Source: JAPLVB01 sp964353635
GTDB taxonomy: Archaea; Aenigmatarchaeota; Aenigmatarchaeia; QMZP01
Assembly (NCBI GenBank): GCA_964353635.1
Contig: CAYGVS010000035.1
Span: 1-9,618, forward strand
DNA: 9,618 nt
Direction of reading: 5' to 3'
Shown here: one piece after another, positions 5,163-9,618 of the stretch
How the letters are laid out: every line of letters starts with the position of its first letter
Numbering within the stretch: position 1 is the stretch's first letter
Translations under genes and position numbers: made by a program
The notes under the pieces: generated by a model
The model's database searches: none
Told to the model about the DNA's origin: nothing
Seen by the model: only the letters and a program-made list of their open reading frames with translations

Positions 5163-5226
5163 AGCCTTCGGCCATGCCGTGAGGCTTTAAACTTAAAACA
5201 GGCCTCCGGCCTGGTTAATAGGTGAT
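5163..5226 (+). promoter_or_regulatory. Structured 5' leader of EF-1alpha with two hairpins and Shine-Dalgarno site
   Basis: Hairpin A pairs AGCCT (5163-5167) with AGGCT (5182-5186) and CGGC (5169-5172) with GCCG (5176-5179). Hairpin B pairs CAGGCC (5199-5204) with GGCCTG (5208-5213) around TCC. GGTGAT (5221-5226), a perfect match to the 3' end of archaeal 16S rRNA, lies 3 bases before ATG 5230. Hairpin B ends 7 bases before the ribosome-binding site. It could tune translation or protect the mRNA; a regulatory role is inferred. Confidence 0.5.
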
Positions 5227-5229
5227 TGA

Positions 5230-6501
5230 ATGGCAGAAAAACCGCACATTAACATTGTGAGTATAGGTCATGTAGACCACGGTAAGTCTACACTAATAGG
5301 AAGGTTGCTCTTCGACTCAGGAAACATCCCGGAGCAGGAGATGAGGAAGCTCAAGGAGCTCGCCAAGGAGCTTAAGAAGGAGACTTTCGAATTCGCCTTC
5401 GTGATGGACAACCTGAAGGAGGAAAGGGAGAGGGGCGTCACTATCGACCTTATGTACAAGGGATTCGACACCCCCAAGCACTACTTCACGATAATCGATG
5501 CTCCTGGGCACAGGGACTTCATCAAGAACATGATAACAGGAGCCTCGCAGGCAGATGCAGCAATCCTTGTGGTGTCCACGAAGGACGGAATACAGGACCA
5601 GACCAAGGAGCACGTCTATCTTGCCAAGGTGCTCGGTATCAACCAGATGATAGTGGCCCTGAACAAGATGGATGCGGTCAACTATGACGAGCACAAGTAC
5701 AAGGAAGTGAAGGATGCCGTTACAAAGCTCCTCCAGTCTGTCGGATACAAGATTGAGAAGATACTTTTCATACCTGTCTCTGCATACATGGGAGACAATG
5801 TGGCAAAGAAGTCTGACAAGATGCATTGGTACAAGGGACCAACGCTCCTTGAGGCGCTTGACAGTTCCATAGAGGCTCCTGAAAAGCCAGTAAACAAGCC
5901 GCTCAGGCTTCCTGTACAGGACGTCTACTCCATCACAGGAATCGGCACCGTGCCTGTGGGAAGGGTGGAGACAGGAGTGATTAAGCCAAACGACAAGATA
6001 ATTTTCGAGCCCAGCGGGGTCACCGCTGAGGTGAAGAGCCTTGAGATGCACCACAAGCAGCTCCCCAAGGCAGAACCCGGCGACAACATAGGATTCAACG
6101 TCAGGGGCATTGCCAAGAACCAGATAAAGGCAGGGGACGTAGTGGGTCACCCTGACAACCCCCCAACGGTTGTCAAGGAGTTCACAGGCCAGATAATCGT
6201 GCTCCAGCACCCGACTGTCATAACGAAAGGCTATACTCCAGTGTTTCACATGCACACCGCACATGTTGCTTGCAAGATCACGGAGATAGTGAAGAAGATT
6301 GACCCCAAGACAGGAGGGACGCTTGAGGAGCATCCTGATATGCTGAAGTCAGGAGACGCCGCAATAATTAAGGTCACCCCCACAACTCCGGTCGTACTAG
6401 AGAAGCAGTCGGATTTCCCGCAGCTTGCCAAGTTCGCAGTGAGGGACATGGGGAAGACGATTGCCGCAGGCGTTGTGATAGACCTTGTTAAGGCAAAATA
6501 A
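5230..6501 (+). CDS. tuf: Translation elongation factor 1-alpha (EF-Tu family GTPase)
   Basis: 423 residues, normal for archaeal EF-1alpha, which brings aminoacyl-tRNA to the ribosomal A site as a GTP complex. GTPase motifs: G1 GHVDHGKST (13-21), G2 Thr71 in ERGVTID, G3 DAPGH (90-94), G4 NKMD (145-148), and G5 near VSAYMGDN (183-190). The G domain ends near 220; domain 2 follows (LRLPVQDVYSITGIGTVPVGRVETG), then domain 3 (about 320-423) with TPVFHMHTAHVACKI. The N-terminus MAEKPHINIVSIGHVDHGK fixes the start at ATG 5230, 3 bases after a GGTGAT Shine-Dalgarno site. It has its own TATA box, structured leader and 3' hairpin and is flanked by a convergent orphan. It is therefore not in the S12/S7/EF-2 cluster nor followed by S10, as is common in other archaea. 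Identity is certain. Confidence 0.98.
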   Translation: MAEKPHINIVSIGHVDHGKSTLIGRLLFDSGNIPEQEMRKLKELAKELKKETFEFAFVMDNLKEERERGVTIDLMYKGFDTPKHYFTIIDAPGHRDFIKNMITGASQADAAILVVSTKDGIQDQTKEHVYLAKVLGINQMIVALNKMDAVNYDEHKYKEVKDAVTKLLQSVGYKIEKILFIPVSAYMGDNVAKKSDKMHWYKGPTLLEALDSSIEAPEKPVNKPLRLPVQDVYSITGIGTVPVGRVETGVIKPNDKIIFEPSGVTAEVKSLEMHHKQLPKAEPGDNIGFNVRGIAKNQIKAGDVVGHPDNPPTVVKEFTGQIIVLQHPTVITKGYTPVFHMHTAHVACKITEIVKKIDPKTGGTLEEHPDMLKSGDAAIIKVTPTTPVVLEKQSDFPQLAKFAVRDMGKTIAAGVVIDLVKAK

Positions 6502-6541
6502 AATTGGAGCCGGGTGTTTGTTTAGAACCCACAGTCCAATT
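6502..6541 (+). terminator. 3' hairpin after EF-1alpha
   Basis: AATTGGA (6502-6508) pairs with TCCAATT (6535-6541), and GGGT inside pairs with ACCC, forming a hairpin that begins at the stop codon. A pure pyrimidine tract follows at 6572-6596 on the plus strand, which in archaea could end transcription. The 93-base gap to the convergent orphan holds nothing else. Confidence 0.45.
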
Positions 6542-6594
6542 ATGCTAAAAAAGGGGTTGGAAGGGACCAAGTTTCCTTTCTTCCCCCTCTCCCC

Positions 6595-7230
6595 CTATTC
6601 ATATGACAAAGGGAATCTCTCTGCTGCGGGGGATTCCCACACAAATCTTTCTGTGTTTTCCAGTCTCTCCTTCTGATATTTATTCCTTAACTCTTTGTAA
6701 TCCGGAGACTCCCTTATACAGAAGAAAGTTGAATAGAATTCGTCCCATTCCCTTTTAGCATTTATTCCAGGAAGAGTCTCAGGCATGCCAAGCCTTTTTA
6801 ACACATTAACGCTGAACTTGCATTTGCCATTCCCTTTCACACAGTCATTTTGCCCGTATCTTGCACTCTTTTCGTCAAAATAGTACGCGCCCTCAAAAAT
6901 ATCATCAAGCAGAAGGACATTTTTGACAGAATAAACGCCCCTTTCGTAATCTTGCACCATCGCTTTCAGAGCATTTTGAACTGCAATCCTTGTATTGAGT
7001 GCTATATTCTCAATATTTGGAGGAAGCGTGTTCAGCTGGTCAACATACATTTTTGCCTCATCCAAAAGAAATCTTTCTGTATAAATATCTAAAGCAGGAT
7101 TTTCTTCCCTAGATACCTTAAGCAGCTGAGCATCATATCTATCAAGCGCCTCTGTAACTGATAGACCTTCAAAAGGAATATTATGTAATATCTTATGTTG
7201 TGACAACTTTGGATTTAATTGTGCTGTCAT
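6595..7230 (-). CDS. Hypothetical protein, 211 aa
   Basis: 211 residues from ATG 7230 to TAG at 6597-6595. It is mostly helical by composition, without membrane spans or signal peptide. An N-terminal 45 residues lead into heptad-like helices (ERFLLDEAKMYVDQL, NTRIAVQNALKAMVQDYERG). A central DCVKGNGKCKF element has two Cys nine apart within basic residues. The C-terminal third is charged (YKELRNKYQKERLENTERF) with one more Cys. I recognise no family; the two-Cys knuckle could bind metal only with extra ligands, which are not obvious. An AATTAAATAG box (7260-7251) lies about 26 bases upstream of the ATG, suggesting a leaderless transcript. Its codons are A+T-rich next to EF-1alpha. The gene is convergent with EF-1alpha. 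Coding status is secure from length; function unknown. Confidence 0.75.
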   Translation of the reverse strand: MTAQLNPKLSQHKILHNIPFEGLSVTEALDRYDAQLLKVSREENPALDIYTERFLLDEAKMYVDQLNTLPPNIENIALNTRIAVQNALKAMVQDYERGVYSVKNVLLLDDIFEGAYYFDEKSARYGQNDCVKGNGKCKFSVNVLKRLGMPETLPGINAKREWDEFYSTFFCIRESPDYKELRNKYQKERLENTERFVWESPAAERFPLSYE

Positions 7231-7288
7231 CGCACCACCATCGGAGAGTTCTATTTAATTATTGTCCGAGGGCAAATAAAAACCCATA

Positions 7289-7504
7289 CTATATGTAAAG
7301 CCCGAGGAAAAGCGCGGAAAGCGCGAAAATCATATGAAGAAAACCGAACAGTATCGTGAACTTCCCCACTTTCATGTGGTATTTCATCAGCTTGGACTGC
7401 TTGAAGACAGGAGAGCTTATTGCTGAAATTGAGAAAAACAAGCCTGCTATGAGCCCAAACCAGACGTAAAGAGGCTGTCCGAATATAGAATCTATCAGGA
7501 CCAT
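7289..7504 (-). CDS. Small two-helix membrane protein with His-x13-His pair
   Basis: 71 residues from ATG 7504. Two membrane helices are visible: about 11-30 (PLYVWFGLIAGLFFSISAIS) and 49-70 (FTILFGFLHMIFALSALFLGLY). The stretch KYHMKVGKFTILFGFLHMIF places His43 and His57 thirteen residues apart with a Gly between. That resembles one helix of ferric-reductase-like or b-type cytochrome membrane proteins, where such spacing holds haem; with only two helices a dimer would be needed. The gene starts 9 bases after the stop of the cupredoxin gene on the same strand, so the two are very likely one operon, and GGATGAG just before the ATG serves as ribosome-binding site. A longer overlapping frame (7517-7251) shows no membrane pattern and is not preferred. 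Redox role inferred. Confidence 0.72.
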   Translation of the reverse strand: MVLIDSIFGQPLYVWFGLIAGLFFSISAISSPVFKQSKLMKYHMKVGKFTILFGFLHMIFALSALFLGLYI

Positions 7505-7513
7505 TTCTCATCC

Positions 7514-7867
7514 TCATTCCGTTACAATCACAGTGCCTGTCATGCTCGGGTGGATGTGACAGTGATAGCCCCAGCTTCCAGACCTGTCAAATTTGAAGCT
7601 GTAGCTCTGGCCTTTCTGAAGGGTGGGTGACACGAGGCCCGGAAGGTCTGTGTGCGTGGGGTGCGGGTTCGAGGCCACAATATGGGGCGTAGAATCCTCA
7701 TTTGTCCATGTGACTGTATCGCCTTTCTTGATTGTTATTGTCTGGGGAACGAAGGCGAATCCGCTTATATTGACTTGGTTGGTGGCTGTAGGAGGCGTGC
7801 TTGCGGGCTGTGTGCATCCTGCAACAAGCAAGGCTCCGACTAGCATTATGAAAAGAAGCCTTTTCAT
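7514..7867 (-). CDS. Lipoprotein blue copper protein (amicyanin/plastocyanin-like cupredoxin)
   Basis: 117 residues from ATG 7867. The N-terminus is a lipoprotein signal: basic MKRL, hydrophobic core and lipobox LVAGC with Cys18, followed by a Thr/Pro/Ser/Ala linker (19-30). Residues 31-117 form one cupredoxin domain: VNISGFAFVPQTITIKKGDTV, then WTNEDSTPHIV (His62), then YHCHIHPSM (Cys103, His106, Met109). The His...Cys-x2-His-x2-Met set is a complete type 1 copper site with the tight spacing of amicyanin rather than plastocyanin. It should carry single electrons on the outer face of the cytoplasmic membrane. TATTTATAA (7896-7889) lies about 25 bases before the ATG, suggesting leaderless transcription; the 71-aa haem-like protein follows 9 bases after the stop. 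Partner unknown. Confidence 0.92.
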   Translation of the reverse strand: MKRLLFIMLVGALLVAGCTQPASTPPTATNQVNISGFAFVPQTITIKKGDTVTWTNEDSTPHIVASNPHPTHTDLPGLVSPTLQKGQSYSFKFDRSGSWGYHCHIHPSMTGTVIVTE

Positions 7868-7888
7868 AGTTTGTAATTAAAAGGCTGT

Positions 7889-7896
7889 TATAAATA
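7889..7896 (-). promoter_or_regulatory. TATA box of the cupredoxin operon
   Basis: On the minus strand TATTTATA (7896-7889) is centred about 25 bases upstream of ATG 7867, in the 31-base gap after the stop of the 119-aa gene. It suggests that the cupredoxin and 71-aa genes can be transcribed independently of the gene above them. Confidence 0.5.
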
Positions 7897-7898
7897 GC

Positions 7899-8258
7899 TT
7901 ATTTCTTCCTTCTTCTGGGCTCCTCTGTAGGAAGCACGGATTCTTTCCTTTTAGAAAGCATGGCCAAGCTCTGGGCGTTCATCCTTACTATGATGGCCAC
8001 AATGAACGAGCTTCCAAAGAACAAGGCGCTTACCATTGTTTTCATGATTTCTTGCCCCATGGATAGAAGGGAAGTCATATCGAAAAACAGCATACTGAAT
8101 ATGAAGAACATGAACAGCAGCACAGCCGCGCTGGCCTTTATGTATATTCTCCAGGCAGCCGGAATGTGGTGGCTGTTCTTGGAAGCCGAGTTGACAGTGA
8201 GATAGAAAGAATAGCCGATGACGGACATGCCAGCAGACAATAACGCCAAATTAATCAT
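7899..8258 (-). CDS. Three-helix membrane protein of unknown function
   Basis: 119 residues from ATG 8258. Membrane helices at about 3-22 (NLALLSAGMSVIGYSFYLTV), 41-59 (KASAAVLLFMFFIFSMLFF) and 74-92 (TMVSALFFGSSFIVAIIVR). A loop with NSHHIPAAW (His30, His31) lies between the first two, and a basic, Pro/Glu-containing tail (KRKESVLPTEEPRRRKK) should face the cytoplasm. I do not recognise the family. It lies directly upstream of the cupredoxin gene on the same strand (31 bases), which suggests a shared membrane process. However, the cupredoxin has its own TATA box, so co-transcription is not certain. The start is 34 bases after tRNA-Ser; the T-run TTTTTATTC there may both end the tRNA transcript and act as this gene's TATA-like box. 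Confidence 0.7.
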   Translation of the reverse strand: MINLALLSAGMSVIGYSFYLTVNSASKNSHHIPAAWRIYIKASAAVLLFMFFIFSMLFFDMTSLLSMGQEIMKTMVSALFFGSSFIVAIIVRMNAQSLAMLSKRKESVLPTEEPRRRKK

Positions 8259-8306
8259 TGCTATGCTTTATGCCATCACAAGAATAAAAAGGCGCTGAGA
8301 GAGGGA

Positions 8307-8386
8307 TTTCCGTTTTATGTGCCAATAGCACTACAAGAGTGTTTTCTTTGGCACCGTAGGTTTCTTTTTTGAAAAGAAAGCTACGA
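8307..8386 (-). other. T-loop intron of tRNA-Ser (59/60), 80 nt
   Basis: Removal restores GGGGG-TTCGAAT-CCCTC. The T-loop TTCG (8392-8389) pairs with CGGA (8313-8310), with bulges AA|T and AA|T, the same geometry as in tRNA-Leu. The interior has two hairpins. The first is CGTAG/CTACG continued by TTTCTTTT/AAAAGAAA across one mismatch. The second is GTGCCAA/TTGGCAC with an inner CACT/AGTG. The last intron bases ACGGAAA are identical to those of the tRNA-Leu T-loop intron. Confidence 0.85.
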
Positions 8387-8418
8387 TTCGAACCCCCAAG
8401 CCCTTGCGGGCACAGGCT

Positions 8419-8552
8419 GTCTGAAGCACTGAAGGCGGAATTTCGTTTGAAGTCGGCTCTGCCGACTTCGGTCTCACGTTCCACCTTCAACCGCTTGCTC
8501 GGGACCGTTTTTCCGTTGACGCTTTTTGCACATTCGCTTGGAAAAAGGGTCA
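8419..8552 (-). other. Anticodon-loop intron of tRNA-Ser (37/38), 134 nt
   Basis: The intron lies between A37 (8553) and A38 (8418). Loop CTGG (8558-8555) pairs with TCAG before the 3' bulge AC|A, and the 5' bulge is AA|T, a good bulge-helix-bulge. Domain 1 pairs GACC and TTTTTCC (8551-8540) with GGAAAAA and GGTC (8514-8503) around a C-C mismatch. Domain 2 is an 11-bp stem, TGAAGGTGGAA (8489-8479) with TTCCGCCTTCA (8440-8430). Domain 2 encloses the 9-bp palindrome GAAGTCGGC/GCCGACTTC (8449-8469). This is unusually long for an archaeal tRNA intron. Confidence 0.82.
8449..8469. repeat. Second copy of the 9-bp palindromic stem, within the tRNA-Ser intron
   Basis: Arms GAAGTCGGC (8449-8457) and GCCGACTTC (8461-8469) surround TCT. 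Both arms are identical to those at 282-303, whose loop is TTCG. It caps domain 2 of the anticodon intron. A similar but not identical 9-bp stem (GAAAGTGGC/GCCACTTTC) caps the tRNA-Leu anticodon intron. Confidence 0.75.
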
Positions 8553-8599
8553 TTCCAGACCTGCGCGTTGCCGTTCCGCCATCTCAGCTCATATTAATT

Positions 8600-8657
8600 G
8601 GCGTCTTTTTAACGCCTTAAGCCCGGCTGGCTGGAAACCGCTAAACGGCCTTCCAGC
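8600..8657. terminator. Two hairpins between tRNA-Ser and the small Cys-rich gene
   Basis: GGCGT (8600-8604) pairs with ACGCC (8612-8616) across a T-rich loop. GCTGGAA (8630-8636) pairs with TTCCAGC (8651-8657), with CCG/CGG inside. They follow the minus-strand gene ending at 8685 and precede tRNA-Ser, so they could end the former transcript. The TTAAAAAG (8612-8605, minus) in the first hairpin is also about 20 bases before the tRNA and may be its TATA-like element. Confidence 0.4.
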
Positions 8658-8684
8658 TAAGAGATGATTAGGAAAAGAGGGTTC

Positions 8685-8843
8685 TTATACCTTTCTGCGC
8701 CTTCCGAACTTCATGGTGCAAAGCACACACATTCCAGAATTCCTGTCAAAGCAGTCGCTGCACACAGTCATTGCACACATCCCGCATCTGAAAGCCGGCC
8801 TGGCAACAGCATTGCACACCTGGCATAGAGCAGGGACCTCCAT
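8685..8843 (-). CDS. 52-aa protein with four CxxC pairs (zinc-binding)
   Basis: 52 residues from ATG 8843 to TAA 8685. It begins MEVPALCQVCNA and ends FGRRRKV. Eight cysteines fall in four CxxC pairs: 7/10, 20/23, 28/31 and 39/42, with spacing C-x2-C-x9-C-x2-C-x4-C-x2-C-x7-C-x2-C. Four evenly placed pairs predict two zinc sites, probably cross-braced as in HIT-type, B-box or RING-like small domains; no partner domain is attached and the tail is basic. It may bind nucleic acid or a protein partner; I cannot assign a family. GGTGG lies a few bases before the ATG, and TTATATAAG (8869-8861) is about 22 bases upstream. It diverges from the DHH phosphoesterase, sharing a 53-base promoter gap. The regular Cys pattern makes a chance frame very unlikely. 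Confidence 0.8.
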   Translation of the reverse strand: MEVPALCQVCNAVARPAFRCGMCAMTVCSDCFDRNSGMCVLCTMKFGRRRKV

Positions 8844-8860
8844 GAGAACCACCCCACCTT

Positions 8861-8889
8861 CTTATATAATATTGGGCCTCAATATAAAA
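8861..8889. promoter_or_regulatory. Divergent TATA region (Cys-rich gene / DHH gene)
   Basis: CTTATATAATATTGG starting at 8861 gives a TATA box on both strands: TTATATAAG (8869-8861, minus) about 22 bases before ATG 8843, and TATAATATT (8864-8872, plus) about 28 bases before ATG 8897. AATATAAAAG (8881-8890) is too near ATG 8897 to be its TATA box. Confidence 0.45.
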
Positions 8890-8896
8890 GAGGCTT

Positions 8897-9618
8897 ATGG
8901 AAACCATGATATTTACCCACGCGGATTGCGATGGGATGTGTGCAGGAGCTATCGTTCTTGCCAAGTTCGCTGGGGCATCTGTCTTCTTCACCAAGCCAGT
9001 CTCAATATGCGATGACCTCACGAACACTAAGGCAGAGAGAATCATCATCGCTGACATAGCCATAAACAGGACCGACCAGAAAAGGTTCTTGGATGCTATC
9101 GTGGGAAAGGATTCCAAGATAATGTATTTTGACCATCACCCGCTTTCCACCGATATGAGAAAGCAGCTCTCTTCAAGGCTGGACCTGCTGGTGCATGATG
9201 AGAAGTCAAGCGCATCTGAGCTGGTATACAGGCACTTCCAGAAGGAGATCCCGAAGGAGATGGTCTGGTCAGCCCTTTATGGCGCGATAGGCGATTACTC
9301 CGAGGACACGGATTTCGTGAAAAAGCAGCTGTCAAGCTGGGACAAGAGGTCCATAAACTTCCAGGTGTGCGTGATATCGCTCGGAACGAAGAACGAGCAG
9401 TTCGCAGGCTATGACCAGAAGAGGAACATAGTGAGGATTCTCGCTGAAGGCAGGAACCCCTCAGAGATTGAGGGCCTCGTGGAAAGCGCATCAGATGCAG
9501 TAAAAAGGGAGTTCGACCTTTACAAGATAGTCAAGAAGAAGGCCAAAACGCTGGGGAAAGTGGGCTATTTGACAGACACCCCATCTTTCGGCTTTCGCGG
9601 GCCAGCGGCGCTGTTCGC
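8897..9618 (+). CDS. DHH-family phosphoesterase (archaeal RecJ-like), 3' truncated by the window
   Basis: An open frame of 240 codons runs from ATG 8897 to the window end with no stop, so the C-terminus is missing. DHH motifs with metal ligands are present: I, FTHADCDG (His8, Asp10, Asp12); II, IIIADIAIN (Asp53); III, YFDHHP (Asp79, His80, His81); IV, GAIGDYSEDTDF (Asp133). These Mn2+-type enzymes cut phosphodiester or phosphoanhydride bonds. In archaea, relatives act as RecJ-like single-strand exonucleases or oligoribonucleases, some with the GINS replication complex. The DHHA1 substrate-binding domain (usually carrying a GGGH-like motif) should lie beyond the edge; the FGFRG near residue 232-236 may be close to its start. 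ATG 8906 (M4) is an alternative start. It diverges from the 52-aa Cys-rich gene. Family sure; nuclease versus nucleotide phosphatase cannot be decided. Confidence 0.9.
   Translation, partial: METMIFTHADCDGMCAGAIVLAKFAGASVFFTKPVSICDDLTNTKAERIIIADIAINRTDQKRFLDAIVGKDSKIMYFDHHPLSTDMRKQLSSRLDLLVHDEKSSASELVYRHFQKEIPKEMVWSALYGAIGDYSEDTDFVKKQLSSWDKRSINFQVCVISLGTKNEQFAGYDQKRNIVRILAEGRNPSEIEGLVESASDAVKREFDLYKIVKKKAKTLGKVGYLTDTPSFGFRGPAALF

Larger units (their letters stand above)
8293..8588 (-). tRNA. tRNA-Ser(GGA) gene with two introns (anticodon loop and T-loop)
   Basis: On the minus strand the acceptor strand GCTGAGA (8588-8582) pairs perfectly with TCTCAGC (8300-8294), and the discriminator is G8293, as in archaeal tRNA-Ser. 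The D-stem is GCG (8579-8577) with CGC (8567-8565), GG at 8572-8571. The anticodon stem is CAGGT (8563-8559) with GCCTG (8417-8413), one wobble. The spliced loop is CTGGAAA, anticodon GGA, serine. The variable arm TGCCCGCAAGGGCTT-type (8412-8398) has a GCCC/GGGC stem, making it type II. The T-arm is GGGGG (8397-8393), loop TTCGAA plus T8306, and CCCTC (8305-8301). Introns 8552-8419 and 8386-8307 are removed; CCA is not encoded. More than two thirds of the gene is intron, and standard scans that allow only one anticodon intron could miss it. Identity is strongly supported by arm pairing, G73 and anticodon agreeing. Confidence 0.92.

Noticed and set aside
5317..6333. 338-codon frame antisense to EF-1alpha
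   Set aside because: A shadow of the strongly biased EF-1alpha codons; no promoter, and the protein resembles nothing.
6570..6600. G-quadruplex on the minus strand
   Set aside because: Only two long G runs (GGGGG twice) are present, with two GG pairs after them, so a stable four-run quadruplex is not supported.
7251..7517. 88-codon minus-strand frame overlapping the 71-aa membrane protein
   Set aside because: The 71-aa frame shows two clear membrane helices and sits 9 bases after the cupredoxin stop; the longer frame has no such features.
8482..8506. A second tRNA D-arm, suggested by CCCGAGC...GCGGTTGAAGG on the minus strand
   Set aside because: No matching acceptor or anticodon stem can be built from it. 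It lies inside the tRNA-Ser anticodon intron, where its TGAAGG pairs with CCTTCA.
8251..8620. Frames of 83 and 100 codons across the tRNA-Ser region on both strands
   Set aside because: They cover the tRNA exons and structured introns, whose pairing explains the sequence far better than coding does.
8713..9491. Frames at 8713-9015 (+), 8746-9117 (-) and 9096-9491 (-)
   Set aside because: They are shadows of the four-CxxC gene and of the DHH gene, both of which carry recognisable motifs in the true frames.
1..9618. CRISPR array, insertion sequence or phage genes
   Set aside because: No regularly spaced direct repeats, transposase motifs or structural phage proteins were seen on either strand; short hairpins are the only repeats.

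Overview
The window is archaeal. It encodes an archaeal elongation factor 1-alpha, an archaeal-type cis-prenyltransferase, a DUF131 membrane protein and an archaeal-style DHH phosphoesterase, and it has two tRNA genes interrupted by introns of the archaeal bulge-helix-bulge kind. Most start codons lie about 25 nt downstream of a TATA-like box, which fits largely leaderless archaeal transcription. The lineage cannot be settled from sequence alone. Small genes, many short orphan ORFs and introns outside the anticodon loop would suit a small-genome DPANN-type archaeon (for example Micrarchaeota-like), but that is inference.

Layout. 1-345: the end of a short coiled-coil protein, then a perfect UUCG hairpin and a second hairpin with a T-run. 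343-845 (minus): an 80-aa orphan and a tRNA-Leu gene with two introns. 866-2317 (minus): a 483-aa MrpD/NuoN-like ion-translocating membrane subunit. 2336-2930 (plus): two small A+T-rich orphans. 2917-3744 (minus): a PHP-domain phosphoesterase, divergent from a cis-prenyltransferase (3821-4531, plus). 4568-5097 (plus): an orphan and a DUF131 protein. 5135-6501: EF-1alpha with its own TATA box and a structured leader carrying a Shine-Dalgarno site. 6595-7230 (minus): an orphan. 7289-8258 (minus): a probable membrane redox cluster made of a three-helix protein, a lipoprotein cupredoxin and a two-helix protein with a His-x13-His pair. 8293-8588 (minus): tRNA-Ser(GGA) with two introns. 8685-8843 (minus): a 52-aa protein with four CxxC pairs. 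8897 to the end (plus): a DHH phosphoesterase cut by the window edge.

The most striking content is the pair of type II tRNA genes. Each reads as a proper tRNA only when two introns are removed, one at 37/38 in the anticodon loop and one at 59/60 in the T-loop. The two T-loop introns share position, the same 4-bp pairing between T-loop TTCG and intron CGGA, and a two-hairpin layout, so they look related. A 9-bp palindromic stem inside the tRNA-Ser anticodon intron recurs exactly in the intergenic hairpin at 282-303.

Housekeeping and recognisable genes look balanced in base composition, while the unassigned short genes are visibly more A+T-rich. This suggests a mosaic of conserved core and fast-evolving or acquired orphans.
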